DNA of 64,000 bases, from the NCBI RefSeq assembly GCF_034555375.1, contig NZ_CP140706.1:239001-303000 (forward strand). Direction: 5' to 3'. The notes beneath the pieces were generated by a model that did no database searches, was not told the DNA's origin, and saw only the letters and a program-made list of their open reading frames with translations. The position numbers were made by a program, and so were the translations under genes. This document shows, in pieces, positions 1 through 9,717 of the stretch (positions within the stretch are counted from its first letter, which is position 1; each line of letters starts with the position of its first letter). The stretch comes from Pseudomonas sp. B33.4. Lineage in GTDB: Bacteria; Pseudomonadota; Gammaproteobacteria; Pseudomonadales; Pseudomonadaceae.

Positions 1-1
1 C

Positions 2-1198
2 TCAATCCGGCCAATACCAAGCAGGCGTCTCCAGCACCTTCTGCCCGACAATCCCGGTCTCCCCCAGTGTCTTCTCCAGCACAATGCAATTGCACTCCGG
101 ATCCTCCTGTAACGCCGAAATCAACCGCCGCGCATGCGACACCACCCACACCTGACACTGCTCAGACGCACGAATGATCAACCGCGCCAACGCCGGCAAC
201 AAATCCGGATGCAGACTGGTTTCCGGCTCGTTCAGTACCATCAGCGACGGCGGTCTCGGCGTCAGCAACGCTGCGACCAGCAACAAATAGCGCAGCGTCC
301 CGTCCGACAATTCCGCCGCCGACAGCGGCCGCAACAAACCTTCCTGATAAAACTCGATGGCAAAGCGTCCACCGGCCTGCGCTTCGATATGCACGCGTGC
401 ACCCGGAAACGCATCGGTTATCGCCGCACGCATCGCGTCGCCATCACCAATCTCGATGATGGTCTGCAATGCCGCCGCCAGATCCCGGCCGTCGTGATGC
501 AGCACCGGCGTACGCGTACCCAGTTGTGGCTGACGCACCGGCGCGTCGGCATCGCTGCGAAAGTGATCGTAGAAGCGCCAGCGGCGGATGAACTCGCGCA
601 TCTGAAACACTTCCGGCGAGCTACGCAGGCTGCCGACCTGATCGAACAGGCTGTCGAAGTTCGGTATGTGCTGCGCCAACACGTCCCAACTGCGCCCTTC
701 CCGAGCACGGATCATCGGACCGTCACGATCCACCAACAGGCTGGCGGGCCGGTAATGCGGGCCGGCCCAAATGCATTCGCGCTTGATTTGTGGGTCAAGG
801 CTGAAGCGCGAAGGAATTCGATTGGGGTTGTCAGACAACATGAAATGCCCTTCGGGTTCGGGGAGTCCGAGGCTGATCGAATAGCTGAAATCGTCCCCGG
901 CGAATCCCAGGCGCAGACGCTTCACGCCTTTGCGCATTGTCGACTGGATTGGCACCTCACCGTTACGCATGCGCCGGCTGATGGTTTCCGGCCCGGCCCA
1001 GAAGGTCGAATCCAGCCCGCCCTCACGGGCCAGCGCATTGACCACGCCGCCCTGTGCGGTTTCCGCCAACAGACGCAAGGCCCGGTAAAGATTGGACTTG
1101 CCGCTGCCGTTGGGGCCGGTGATCAGGTTCAGTCGGCCCAGCGGGATCACCAATTTATTGATCGAGCGGTAATTGGCCACTGCCAGGGTGTTGAGCAT
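2..1198 (-). CDS. AAA family ATPase (RecF/OLD-like, ABC-type head)
   Basis: The 398-residue protein is complete, with its stop codon at the window edge. It opens with a RecF/SMC-like strand and a Walker A motif GPNGSGKS (residues 28-35). Near the C terminus lies an ABC-type Walker B/D-loop region (LNEPETSLHP) followed by a switch histidine (VVSHARR). There is no TOPRIM nuclease domain after the ATPase core, so it is not a full OLD nuclease. The family includes predicted ATPases in DNA repair and defence, but no partner gene is visible here, so the role is unknown. It is divergent from the efflux operon with a 156-bp gap. Confidence 0.85.
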   Translation of the reverse strand: MLNTLAVANYRSINKLVIPLGRLNLITGPNGSGKSNLYRALRLLAETAQGGVVNALAREGGLDSTFWAGPETISRRMRNGEVPIQSTMRKGVKRLRLGFAGDDFSYSISLGLPEPEGHFMLSDNPNRIPSRFSLDPQIKRECIWAGPHYRPASLLVDRDGPMIRAREGRSWDVLAQHIPNFDSLFDQVGSLRSSPEVFQMREFIRRWRFYDHFRSDADAPVRQPQLGTRTPVLHHDGRDLAAALQTIIEIGDGDAMRAAITDAFPGARVHIEAQAGGRFAIEFYQEGLLRPLSAAELSDGTLRYLLLVAALLTPRPPSLMVLNEPETSLHPDLLPALARLIIRASEQCQVWVVSHARRLISALQEDPECNCIVLEKTLGETGIVGQKVLETPAWYWPD

Positions 1199-1354
1199 GG
1201 AAGTCCTTCTCTGGATGCACTGAATCTGCGACAGAATATCCCTGCGGCAGCGCCGATATGGAAATATGGGGGGACGAGCGGGCGAACGTTGAACCCTGTT
1301 CTAAGCTCACAGTCGTATCGTCACTTGCACGTTCGTACACAGGAAGGAGTCTGC

Positions 1355-2458
1355 ATGGCGAGTCCCGGTTTGAAAACAGCGATCATGCTGAGTCTGCTCA
1401 CTTTGGTGACCGCATGCGGCGAGAAAAAAGCCCCTGAGGAATACCTGCCAAGGGTCTTTGTACAGGAAGTCAAACCCGCGGATTACGCGGCTTCGGTGAC
1501 ATTGACCGGTGACGTGCAGGCGCGCGTGCAGACCGAATTGTCGTTCCGCGTCGGCGGCAAGATCATTCAGCGCATGGTTGACGTCGGTGACCGGGTCACC
1601 GCCAAGCAGGTGCTGGCCAAACTCGACCCCAAGGATTTGCAGACCAACGTCGACTCGGCTCAAGCCCAGGTCGTCGCTGAACAAGCCCGGGTGAAACAAA
1701 GTGCGGCGGCCTTCGTGCGTCAGCAAAAACTCCTGCCCAAGGGCTACACCAGCCAGAGCGAATACGACTCCGCCCAAGCCGCGTTGCGCAGCAGCCAGAG
1801 CGCCTTGAGCGCGGCGCAGGCGCAACTGGCCAACGCCAAGGATCAGCTCAGCTACACCGCGCTGATTGCCGATGCCCCGGGTGTGATCACCGAGCGTCAG
1901 GCCGAAGTCGGCCAGGTCGTGCAGGCCACGGCGCCGATTTTCAGTCTGGCCCGTGATGGCGATCGCGATGCGGTGTTCAACGTCTATGAATCGCTGCTTG
2001 CCGAGCGCCCTGCGGATAACAAGATCACCGTCAGCCTGCTCGACAACCCCGAGATCAAAACCACCGGCACCGTGCGCGAAGTCACCCCGGCGGTATCCGC
2101 GCAGTCCGGCACCGTGCAAGTCAAAGTCACCCTCGACAAACTGCCGCCGGGCATGCAGCTCGGTTCGGTGGTCAGTGCCACGGCCAAAGGCTCCGGCAAA
2201 TCGGCAGTCGAACTGCCGTGGTCGGCGCTGACGAAAAATATCAGTGACCCGGCGGTGTGGCTGGTCGACGACAAAGGTGAGGCGCAATTGCACACGGTCA
2301 CGGTCGGCCGTTACCTGACCGGCAAAGTCATCATCAGCGAAGGTCTCAAGGGGGGCGAAAAAGTCATCGTCGCCGGCGGGCAATTGTTGCATCCCGGCAT
2401 GAAAGTCGAGATCGCCGCAAACACTTACAAGGATCTGCAACCGGGAGCACAGCCATGA
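1355..2458 (+). CDS. RND efflux periplasmic adaptor (first of two; TriA-like)
   Basis: This 367-residue membrane fusion protein links an RND pump to an outer-membrane channel. It is a lipoprotein: the signal peptide ends in the lipobox LVTAC with Cys21. A beta-barrel/lipoyl region (VGGKIIQRMVDVGDRV), an alpha-helical hairpin rich in Ala/Gln (about residues 100-150) and a second lipoyl half follow. The ATG at 1355 is chosen because AGGAAGGAG lies just upstream and because it begins the signal peptide; the reading frame stays open far upstream without coding sense. Its stop overlaps the next start by 4 bp. Two adaptors before one pump is the arrangement of P. aeruginosa TriABC (triclosan efflux); that assignment is inference. 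Confidence 0.9.
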   Translation: MASPGLKTAIMLSLLTLVTACGEKKAPEEYLPRVFVQEVKPADYAASVTLTGDVQARVQTELSFRVGGKIIQRMVDVGDRVTAKQVLAKLDPKDLQTNVDSAQAQVVAEQARVKQSAAAFVRQQKLLPKGYTSQSEYDSAQAALRSSQSALSAAQAQLANAKDQLSYTALIADAPGVITERQAEVGQVVQATAPIFSLARDGDRDAVFNVYESLLAERPADNKITVSLLDNPEIKTTGTVREVTPAVSAQSGTVQVKVTLDKLPPGMQLGSVVSATAKGSGKSAVELPWSALTKNISDPAVWLVDDKGEAQLHTVTVGRYLTGKVIISEGLKGGEKVIVAGGQLLHPGMKVEIAANTYKDLQPGAQP

Positions 2459-3519
2459 AGCGCTTGTGGTTGTTATCCGTGGTGGTATTGCTGGCCGCGT
2501 GTTCCAAGAAAGAACCGCCGCCCGAGCCGGTACGTCCGGTGCTGTCGGTCAAGGTCGAGGCGCTTAGTGAAGAGACTCTCGGGCGTTTTGCCGGCAGCAT
2601 TCAGGCTCGCTACGAGAGCAACACCGGTTTCCGCGTCGGTGGCCGTATTGCCAGCCGTAACGTCGATGTCGGCGCCGAGGTGGAGAAGGGCACGCTGCTC
2701 GCCACCCTCGACCCGTCCGATCAGCAAAACCAGTTGCGTTCGGCTCAAGGCGATCTGGCCAAGGTTCAGGCGCAACTGATCAACGCGCAAGCCAACGCTC
2801 GGCGTCAGCAGGCGCTGTTCGATCGTGGCGTCGGGGCGCAGGCACAACTGGACATTGCCACCACCGATCTGAAAACCACCCAGGCCTCGCTGGATCAGGC
2901 GCGTGCGGCGGTCAATCAGAGCAAGGATCAACTCGGCTACACCGAACTGCGCTCCGACCACCGCGCCGTCGTCACTGCGTGGAATGCCGAGGCCGGGCAG
3001 GTCGTCACGGCCGGTCAGCAGGTGGTGACTCTGGCGCAACCGGACATCAAGGAAGCGGTGATCGATCTGCCCGATACCCTGGTCGATCAGATCCCCAGCG
3101 ACGTGGTGTTCTCGGTGGCCGCGCAACTCGATCCGAGCATCAACACCACCGCGATCATTCGTGAAATCGAACCACAGGCGCAAAGTGCTACGCGCACCCG
3201 GCGTGCACGCCTGACTCTGGCCGACACGCCCGACGGCTTTCGCCTCGGCACGGCGATCAGCGTGACCCTCAGTTCGGCAATCAAACCGCGCATCGAATTG
3301 CCCGCCACGGCATTGCAGGAGGTCGATGGCAAACCGCGGATCTGGGTAATCGATACGCAAAACAAAACCGTCAGCCCCCGCGACGTCACGGTCATCAGCC
3401 GTACCGACAACAGCGTCGTACTGGCGGGCGGCGTGAAGAACGGCGAGCGTGTGGTCAGCGCCGGCGTCAACAGCCTCAAACCCGGGCAATCGGTAAAACT
3501 TGACGAGGACAGTCAATGA
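2455..3519 (+). CDS. RND efflux periplasmic adaptor (second of two; TriB-like)
   Basis: This is a 354-residue adaptor with lipobox LLAAC (Cys16), a biotinyl-lipoyl motif (GFRVGGRIASRNVDVGAEV), a coiled-coil hairpin (about residues 90-160) and a C-terminal membrane-proximal domain. It is clearly paralogous to the preceding adaptor. It overlaps both neighbours by 4 bp (ATGA), so the three genes should be translationally coupled. In TriABC both adaptors are needed for function. Here too both appear intact, which argues against one being a decaying duplicate. Confidence 0.9.
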   Translation: MKRLWLLSVVVLLAACSKKEPPPEPVRPVLSVKVEALSEETLGRFAGSIQARYESNTGFRVGGRIASRNVDVGAEVEKGTLLATLDPSDQQNQLRSAQGDLAKVQAQLINAQANARRQQALFDRGVGAQAQLDIATTDLKTTQASLDQARAAVNQSKDQLGYTELRSDHRAVVTAWNAEAGQVVTAGQQVVTLAQPDIKEAVIDLPDTLVDQIPSDVVFSVAAQLDPSINTTAIIREIEPQAQSATRTRRARLTLADTPDGFRLGTAISVTLSSAIKPRIELPATALQEVDGKPRIWVIDTQNKTVSPRDVTVISRTDNSVVLAGGVKNGERVVSAGVNSLKPGQSVKLDEDSQ

Positions 3520-6500
3520 AAGGCTCTTTCAACCTCTCCGAATGGGCCCTCAAGCATCAGTCTTTCGTCTGGTACCTGATGTTCGTCGGATTGCTCATGG
3601 GCGTGTTTTCGTACTTCAACCTTGGGCGCGAAGAAGACCCGTCGTTCACCATCAAGACCATGGTGATCCAGACCAAATGGCCGGGCGCGACCCAGGAGGA
3701 AACCCTCAAGCAGGTCACTGACCGCATCGAGAAGAAACTCGAAGAACTCGATTCCCTCGACTACGTGAAAAGCTACACGCGCCCCGGCGAGTCGACGGTG
3801 TACGTGTACCTGCGCGACACCACCAGCGCCAAGGACATTCCGGAAATCTGGTACCAGGTGCGCAAGAAGATCGATGATATTCGCGGGCAGTTCCCCCAAG
3901 GCATTCAGGGGCCGGGATTCAACGATGAGTTTGGTGATGTGTTCGGCTCGGTCTATGCCTTTACCGCCGATGGCCTGACCATGCGCCAGCTGCGCGACTA
4001 TGTGGAGCAGGCTCGCGCCGAGATCCGCAATGTGCCGGGGCTGGGCAAGATCGAAATGGTCGGCCAGCAGGACGAAGTGATTTATCTGAACTTCTCCACG
4101 CGAAAACTCGCCGCGCTGGGCATCGATCAGCGCCAGGTGGTGGACAGTCTGCAATCGCAGAATGCCGTGACCCCGGCGGGTGTGATCGAGGCCGGACCCG
4201 AGCGGATCTCCGTGCGGACTTCGGGGCAGTTCGCCTCGGAGAAGGATCTGGCCGAGGTCAACCTCAAGCTCAATGACCGCTTCTATCGTCTGGCCGATAT
4301 CGCCGAGATCAGCCGTGGTTACGTCGACCCGGCGACTCCGGAATTCCGCTTCGACGGCAAACCGGCCATCGGTCTGGCCATTGCCATGCAGAAGGGTGGC
4401 AACGTTCAGGAGTTCGGCAAGGCACTGCACGCACGTATCGACCAACTGACGGCAGACTTGCCGGTCGGTGTCGGTGTGCACACGGTTTCCGATCAGGCCG
4501 TGGTGGTAGAAGAAGCCGTTGGCGGCTTCACCAGTGCGCTGTTCGAAGCGGTGATCATCGTGTTGGTAGTGAGTTTCATCAGCCTCGGCGTGCGCGCCGG
4601 GCTGGTGGTGGCGTGCTCGATTCCGCTGGTGCTGGCGATGGTTTTTGTGTTCATGGAATACAGCGGCATCACCATGCAGCGGATTTCCCTTGGTGCACTG
4701 ATCATCGCCCTCGGCCTATTGGTGGACGACGCGATGATTACCGTGGAGATGATGGTCACGCGCCTGGAAATGGGCGAGACCAAGGAGCAGGCGGCGACGT
4801 TCGCCTACACCTCGACGGCGTTTCCGATGCTCACCGGTACACTGGTGACCGTCGCCGGTTTCGTGCCGATCGGCCTCAACGCCAGTTCCGCCGGTGAGTA
4901 CACCTACACGCTGTTTGCGGTGATCGCCGTGGCGATGATCGTCTCGTGGGTGGTGGCGGTGTTCTTCGCCCCGGTGATCGGCGTGCACATCCTCAGCACC
5001 AACGTGAAACCCCATGCCGCTGAGCCAGGGCGTATTGGCCGAGCGTTCAATGGCGGACTGTTGTGGGCCATGCGCAACCGCTGGTGGGCAATCGGTTTCA
5101 CGGTGCTGATGTTCGTGCTCGCGGTATTTTGCATGCGCTTTGTGCAGAACCAGTTTTTCCCGGCGTCGGATCGCCCGGAAATTCTCGTCGACCTGAACCT
5201 GCCGCAAAACGCCTCGATCGACGAAACTCGCAAGGCCGTCGACAAACTGGAAGAAACCCTCAAGGGCGACCCGGACATCGTGCGCTGGAGTACCTACATC
5301 GGTCAGGGCGCGATCCGTTTCTACCTGCCGCTCGACCAGCAGTTGCAGAACCCGTATTACGCGCAACTGGTGATCGTCAGCAAAGGCTTCGAGTCCCGCG
5401 AGGCGTTGAGTGAAAGGTTGCGTGAGCGCTTGCGCAAAGAGTTCGTCGGTATCGGCAGCTACGTGCAGGCGCTGGAAATGGGCCCGCCGGTGGGGCGGCC
5501 GATCCAGTACCGGGTCAGCGGCAAGGACATCGATCAAGTGCGCAAACACGCCATCGACCTTGCTACCGAACTGGACAAGAATTCGCACATCGGCGAAATC
5601 ATTTACGACTGGAACGAGCCGGGCAAAGTCCTGCGCATCGATATCGCTCAGGACAAGGCGCGTCAGCTCGGGCTGTCGTCCGAAGACGTGGCGAACCTGA
5701 TGAACAGCATCGTCAGTGGCTCGCCGTTGACCCAGGTCGATGACGATATCTACCTGATCAACGTGGTCGGGCGCGCGGTGGACTCCGAACGCGGCACGCC
5801 GGAGACCCTGCAAAACCTGCAGATTGTCACGCCGAGCGGTACGTCGATTCCGCTATTGGCTTTCGCCACCGTGCGTTATGAACTGGAGCAGCCGCTGGTG
5901 TGGCGTCGTGATCGCTTGCCGACCATTACCATCAAGGCTTCGGTGCGCGACGAGATCCAGCCGACCGATCTGGTGAAAATCCTCAAGCCGTCGATTGATG
6001 CGTTCGCCGAGAAACTGCCGGTCGGCTACAAAGTCGCTACCGGCGGTACGGTCGAAGAAAGCGGCAAGGCGCAGGGGCCGATTGCCAAGGTCTTGCCGTT
6101 GATGCTGTTTTTGATGGCGACCTTCCTGATGATCCAGTTGCACAGCGTGCAGAAGATGTTCCTGGTGGCGAGTGTCGCGCCGCTGGGGCTGATCGGTGTG
6201 GTGCTGGCGCTGGTGCCGACCGGTACGCCAATGGGTTTCGTGGCGATTCTGGGGATTCTCGCGCTGATCGGCATCATCATCCGTAACTCGGTGATTCTGG
6301 TGACGCAGATCGATGAGTTCGAGAAGAAGGGCTATGCGCCGTGGGATGCAGTGGTGGAGGCGACCGAGCATCGGCGCCGGCCGATCCTGCTGACCGCCGC
6401 CGCAGCGAGCATGGGCATGATCCCGATTGCCCGCGAAGTGTTCTGGGGACCGATGGCGTACGCGATGATTGGCGGGATCGTGGTGGCGACGTTGCTGACG

Positions 6501-6578
6501 TTGCTGTTCCTGCCGGCGCTGTATGTGGCCTGGTACAAGATTCGCGAGCCGAAGAAGGATGCTGAAGCGGCGCAATGA
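3516..6578 (+). CDS. RND efflux transporter permease (TriC-like, AcrB/HAE family)
   Basis: The 1020-residue inner-membrane proton antiporter has the usual RND layout: a TM1 start, a large periplasmic loop, a TM2-6 cluster, a second loop and TM8-12. The TM4 motif GLLVDDAMITVE contains the paired aspartates D404-D405 expected of the proton relay. A TM6 EAT-type motif (VEATEHRRRPILLT) precedes the last helices. Length matches the family. It overlaps the adaptor gene by 4 bp. No outer-membrane factor is encoded in the window, so the pump presumably borrows a channel encoded elsewhere, as TriABC borrows OpmH. Substrate cannot be read from the sequence. Confidence 0.93.
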   Translation: MKGSFNLSEWALKHQSFVWYLMFVGLLMGVFSYFNLGREEDPSFTIKTMVIQTKWPGATQEETLKQVTDRIEKKLEELDSLDYVKSYTRPGESTVYVYLRDTTSAKDIPEIWYQVRKKIDDIRGQFPQGIQGPGFNDEFGDVFGSVYAFTADGLTMRQLRDYVEQARAEIRNVPGLGKIEMVGQQDEVIYLNFSTRKLAALGIDQRQVVDSLQSQNAVTPAGVIEAGPERISVRTSGQFASEKDLAEVNLKLNDRFYRLADIAEISRGYVDPATPEFRFDGKPAIGLAIAMQKGGNVQEFGKALHARIDQLTADLPVGVGVHTVSDQAVVVEEAVGGFTSALFEAVIIVLVVSFISLGVRAGLVVACSIPLVLAMVFVFMEYSGITMQRISLGALIIALGLLVDDAMITVEMMVTRLEMGETKEQAATFAYTSTAFPMLTGTLVTVAGFVPIGLNASSAGEYTYTLFAVIAVAMIVSWVVAVFFAPVIGVHILSTNVKPHAAEPGRIGRAFNGGLLWAMRNRWWAIGFTVLMFVLAVFCMRFVQNQFFPASDRPEILVDLNLPQNASIDETRKAVDKLEETLKGDPDIVRWSTYIGQGAIRFYLPLDQQLQNPYYAQLVIVSKGFESREALSERLRERLRKEFVGIGSYVQALEMGPPVGRPIQYRVSGKDIDQVRKHAIDLATELDKNSHIGEIIYDWNEPGKVLRIDIAQDKARQLGLSSEDVANLMNSIVSGSPLTQVDDDIYLINVVGRAVDSERGTPETLQNLQIVTPSGTSIPLLAFATVRYELEQPLVWRRDRLPTITIKASVRDEIQPTDLVKILKPSIDAFAEKLPVGYKVATGGTVEESGKAQGPIAKVLPLMLFLMATFLMIQLHSVQKMFLVASVAPLGLIGVVLALVPTGTPMGFVAILGILALIGIIIRNSVILVTQIDEFEKKGYAPWDAVVEATEHRRRPILLTAAAASMGMIPIAREVFWGPMAYAMIGGIVVATLLTLLFLPALYVAWYKIREPKKDAEAAQ

Positions 6579-6634
6579 TTGGTTGTTACATCTTTGGGAA
6601 CGGTCTGACTTACAGCGTCGCAGGTTTGCGTTAA

Positions 6635-6664
6635 CGTCCCTCCTCCATTTGAGGAGGGGGGACG
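6635..6664 (+). promoter_or_regulatory. Hairpin that contains the ribosome binding site of the following gene
   Basis: An inverted repeat pairs CGTCCCTCCTC (6635-6645) with GAGGAGGGGGGACG (6651-6664) across a 5-base loop, allowing a small bulge. The 3' arm holds the only Shine-Dalgarno sequence for the ATG at 6669. When folded it would hide the site. It could also weakly terminate the upstream efflux operon, but no T-run follows. Confidence 0.55.
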
Positions 6665-6668
6665 CCTG

Positions 6669-8921
6669 ATGTCGACCGTTGCCGGCTGGTTGCGCCAATT
6701 GTTGCTGATGGCCGGCCTGACGCTGGCGCCCACATCGTTGGCCGATATTGTGCTGGAGAACTCGCTGTGGCGGGTTCAGCTCAATCCCGCGACATTAGCC
6801 GTGCGTGTCGAGCCTGCCGGCGGTCCGGCTGTCCAGGCGTCGACGGGTGTATTGCAGCACAAGGTCAGCCAGCTGCTCAGGCGTGACGATCGTGTCGATT
6901 GGCTGTGGGACGATGGCGTGTGGGCGCTCAGCGTTGAACTTGATCAGCGTGAATTATCGTTTTCCATTACCGCTCGAACCCCCTCCGAACTGGAGTTTGT
7001 GCATCAGCCCGGCAGTGCGATGGGCCGTGCACTGATCTGGCCGCTGGCTGAGGGCCGCTACGTGCCGCGTGGCGACTCGGTGTGGCAAACATTTCTGCTT
7101 GCTCAAGGAGTGCTCGATACGACTCAGGATCTGAGTCTGCCGCTATGGGGCGTTGATCATGACGCTTTTACCCTGCACTGGTTGATGACCAACCCCTACA
7201 ACAATCAGCTGCGCTTCAAGGCCGATGGCGAGACGCTGGCGCTGTCGGCGCGCCACCGGTTTACCGCACTTGAACCTCACGAGCCGCTGACGTTCAAGCT
7301 GTTTCTCGGCGATGCTGAACCGTTGGCCGGGGCCAAACGCTACAAGCAATGGCTGATTGACAACGGCCAGTACGAAACCCTCAGCAGCAAGTTGGCGAAA
7401 ACCCCGCAGGCGAGCAAGCTGCTGGGCGCCAGCCATGTTTACTTGTGGGGCAACGGTTTGTTGGGCCCCAACGATGTGCGCAACTGGCCGGCGCTGCTCG
7501 CAAGGTTGCGCGGCCCCGGAGCGCTGGCCAGCGCGCTGCGCGCGGCGATGGAGCGCGAAGCGCTGCAACTGATCGCCAGCGAGACGCTGCTCAACACCTA
7601 TCAGCAAACCGTATTGTTGCGCGGCCTCAACCGGGCGTTGAACACTCAGGCGCGCAAAACCTGGCAGGCGCGAGCGGTGCCGGACATGCAAGCACTGGCC
7701 AATGGTTATGCCGAACTGCGCGGGCAATTGGCCGACGCCTTCGGTGAGGCGCTGACGCCTGATCCCGCGCGATGGGGCAACACGCTGTCAGGCGATACTT
7801 TCGAACAGTTGCGCAGCGCCGGTCTGTCGCGTTTGTGGCTGGGGCTTGGCGACGGTTGGGAAGGTGGGCTCTGGCACCCCGAAGCGGTTCGCGCAGGCGT
7901 CGAGGCGGGATACCTGATCGCACCCTATGACTCTTACGAAACGGCGCTCAGCCGAGACGAAAACCCGGACTGGGCCACTGCGCATCTGGGTGACAACGCC
8001 AATAGCCAGTGTGCGATTGTGCAGGAAAGCGGTGCGTTGAAATCCGGCTTCCAGCAATCAGGTCACTACACCGATCCACGCTGCGTGCGGCCATTGCTGG
8101 AAAGTCGTATCAGTGCCATTGGCAATGCCGCAGGCTTCAATAGCTGGTTTCTGGATGCCTACGCCGCCGGCATGTTGTTCGACAGTTACCGCCCTGAGGC
8201 AACCATGACCCAGGCACAGAATGCCGAGGGCAATGTTGAGGCGTCACGCTGGATCAACGAAGCGTTGCAACTGCCGAGCGGTTCCGAGGACGGCAACGCA
8301 ACGACCGCGCAGGGCATCCTGTTTGCCCATGGCATGCAGACGCCGGTAATCGGTTGGGGCGATGCCGAGATGAGCCGCGTGACTGATTCCGAATACTTTG
8401 TTGGCCTTTGGTATCCACCGGAGCAACCCGCGGTTTTCTTCAAGCCTGCGCTGTTGAAGGCGTCCTACCGACACGTCTATTTTGATCCTGCCAGCCGTTT
8501 GCCGTTGTATCAGGCCGTGTTCCACGGTTCCGTCATCACCACTCACCACTGGTTGTTCGACAGTCTGAAATTGAGCAATGTGGGGACGGAAAATCAACTC
8601 ATGCAACTGCTGTACAACGTGCCGCCGCTGTATCACCTGAGTGCAGCGACACTCGCACAGCGTTTGCCGTTGATCGTGCGTCAGGATGAGTTTTTTCGTC
8701 CGCTGCACGAACGTCTGGGAACTCAGGCGCTCATCGATTTCGACTGGCTGAGTGAGGATCGAAAAGTACAGCAGACGACGTTTGAAGACGGTACGCGACT
8801 GCTGGCCAATTTTGATCAGGTCTCGCGTGAAGTGCAGGGACAGTTACTGCCGGGTGAAAGCCTTACGGCGTTGACTGCTGAGGGCGCAGTCAGCCGTTAT
8901 AAGGTTCAGACTCCGCCCTGA
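6669..8921 (+). CDS. Putative secreted glycoside hydrolase
   Basis: The 750-residue protein has an N-terminal signal peptide (hydrophobic LLLMAGLTLAPTSLA, cut near residue 25). A beta-rich region with many Trp and Tyr follows, then a probable TIM-barrel section (about residues 370-600) with acidic motifs such as FLDAYAAGMLFDSY and IGWGDAEMSR. The overall look resembles endo-alpha-N-acetylgalactosaminidase/GH101-like hydrolases, a family resemblance I judge by eye. It starts right after a GGAGGGGGG Shine-Dalgarno within a hairpin. It stands alone, 90 bp after the efflux operon. Substrate is unknown; cell-envelope or host polysaccharide is possible. Confidence 0.6.
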   Translation: MSTVAGWLRQLLLMAGLTLAPTSLADIVLENSLWRVQLNPATLAVRVEPAGGPAVQASTGVLQHKVSQLLRRDDRVDWLWDDGVWALSVELDQRELSFSITARTPSELEFVHQPGSAMGRALIWPLAEGRYVPRGDSVWQTFLLAQGVLDTTQDLSLPLWGVDHDAFTLHWLMTNPYNNQLRFKADGETLALSARHRFTALEPHEPLTFKLFLGDAEPLAGAKRYKQWLIDNGQYETLSSKLAKTPQASKLLGASHVYLWGNGLLGPNDVRNWPALLARLRGPGALASALRAAMEREALQLIASETLLNTYQQTVLLRGLNRALNTQARKTWQARAVPDMQALANGYAELRGQLADAFGEALTPDPARWGNTLSGDTFEQLRSAGLSRLWLGLGDGWEGGLWHPEAVRAGVEAGYLIAPYDSYETALSRDENPDWATAHLGDNANSQCAIVQESGALKSGFQQSGHYTDPRCVRPLLESRISAIGNAAGFNSWFLDAYAAGMLFDSYRPEATMTQAQNAEGNVEASRWINEALQLPSGSEDGNATTAQGILFAHGMQTPVIGWGDAEMSRVTDSEYFVGLWYPPEQPAVFFKPALLKASYRHVYFDPASRLPLYQAVFHGSVITTHHWLFDSLKLSNVGTENQLMQLLYNVPPLYHLSAATLAQRLPLIVRQDEFFRPLHERLGTQALIDFDWLSEDRKVQQTTFEDGTRLLANFDQVSREVQGQLLPGESLTALTAEGAVSRYKVQTPP

Positions 8922-8922
8922 T

Positions 8923-9549
8923 TCAGCGTTTGCGCCAGACACTGGCCAGCCAGGGCTGCTGCTCACGCGGTAATCCCGCCGGCCGATAGTAATGCTCAAG
9001 CTCGGCAAACCCCGCTGCCGTCAATAATCCTCGCCACGCCTCAAGATCGTGATAAGAGCCATAGCGCGGCCCGTTCCAGCCCTCACGGTTATCCCCTCGC
9101 GGATTGGAACTGAACAGCACCCCACCGTGTTTCAACGCACCATGCAATTGCTGGAGCACCCGTGGCAATTCCTGCAACGGCACATGAAACAGCACCGCAT
9201 TGGCAAAGATCCCGTCGAAGCGTTCCGCCGGCAGATTGAGCTTCAGAAAGTCCTGCTGCAATACCTCGCAGCCACTGTCCTCGCGAGCCATTCGCGCAAA
9301 TTCTTGTGAGCCATCCAGACCGACGGCGATGTGGCCCATGCGCGTAAACGTCTGCAAATCCCGCCCCGGGCCGCAGCCGAAGTCCAGAATCGTAAACGGC
9401 GCTGAACCTTGAATATGCCGCAGCAGTGCATCGATGTTCTGGCTGACATCGTGATCGCGGGTGCCCTCACGGAAGTCTTCGGCCACCGAGTTGTAGTGGC
9501 CGAGGGTGGTGGCGGTGATCTGTTCGAGGTCGGTGGGGGTTTGCTTCAT
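8923..9549 (-). CDS. Class I SAM-dependent methyltransferase
   Basis: This 208-residue protein has methyltransferase motif I ILDFGCGPGRD (G58-G60 region) and further Rossmann motifs (VGLDGSQEFARMA; DGIFANAVLFHVP). It is of the Methyltransf_25/11 type, acting on an unknown small molecule. I place the start at the ATG at 9549 (MKQTPTDLEQ) rather than further upstream, because the upstream 28 residues look non-coding. It is convergent with the hydrolase gene, with one base between the stops. Confidence 0.85.
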   Translation of the reverse strand: MKQTPTDLEQITATTLGHYNSVAEDFREGTRDHDVSQNIDALLRHIQGSAPFTILDFGCGPGRDLQTFTRMGHIAVGLDGSQEFARMAREDSGCEVLQQDFLKLNLPAERFDGIFANAVLFHVPLQELPRVLQQLHGALKHGGVLFSSNPRGDNREGWNGPRYGSYHDLEAWRGLLTAAGFAELEHYYRPAGLPREQQPWLASVWRKR

Positions 9550-9616
9550 GGTCGGTATACGCGGGCAATGGGGGTTCGCCGAATATACGCCATGAAGCGG
9601 GGCTGCTGCGCAGCCC

Positions 9617-9681
9617 ATCGCGAGCAGGCTCACTCCTACATTTGGAATGCGTTCCCCTGTAGGAGTGAGCCTGCTCGCGAT
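9617..9681. repeat. REPIN (paired REP repeat)
   Basis: Two 24-bp REP sequences face each other (ATCGCGAGCAGGCTCACTCC... at 9617 and its reverse complement at 9658-9681), separated by a short spacer. It belongs to the dispersed GCGAGCAGGCTC family of fluorescent pseudomonads and lies downstream of metI and upstream of the methyltransferase gene. Confidence 0.85.
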
Positions 9682-9717
9682 AGCGGTTGTGAAGTTGCTA
9701 CATGAGCCCAGCCAGGC

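Noticed and set aside
134..1354. N-terminal extension of the first RND adaptor running back through the AAA ATPase gene
   Set aside because: Those codons are antisense to the ATPase. The lipoprotein signal peptide and AGGAAGGAG place the start at 1355.
1307..2440. 377-codon open frame on the minus strand opposite the first RND adaptor
   Set aside because: It mirrors the high-G+C adaptor gene codon for codon, is rich in His/Arg/Asp/Gly as antisense frames are, and has no ribosome site.
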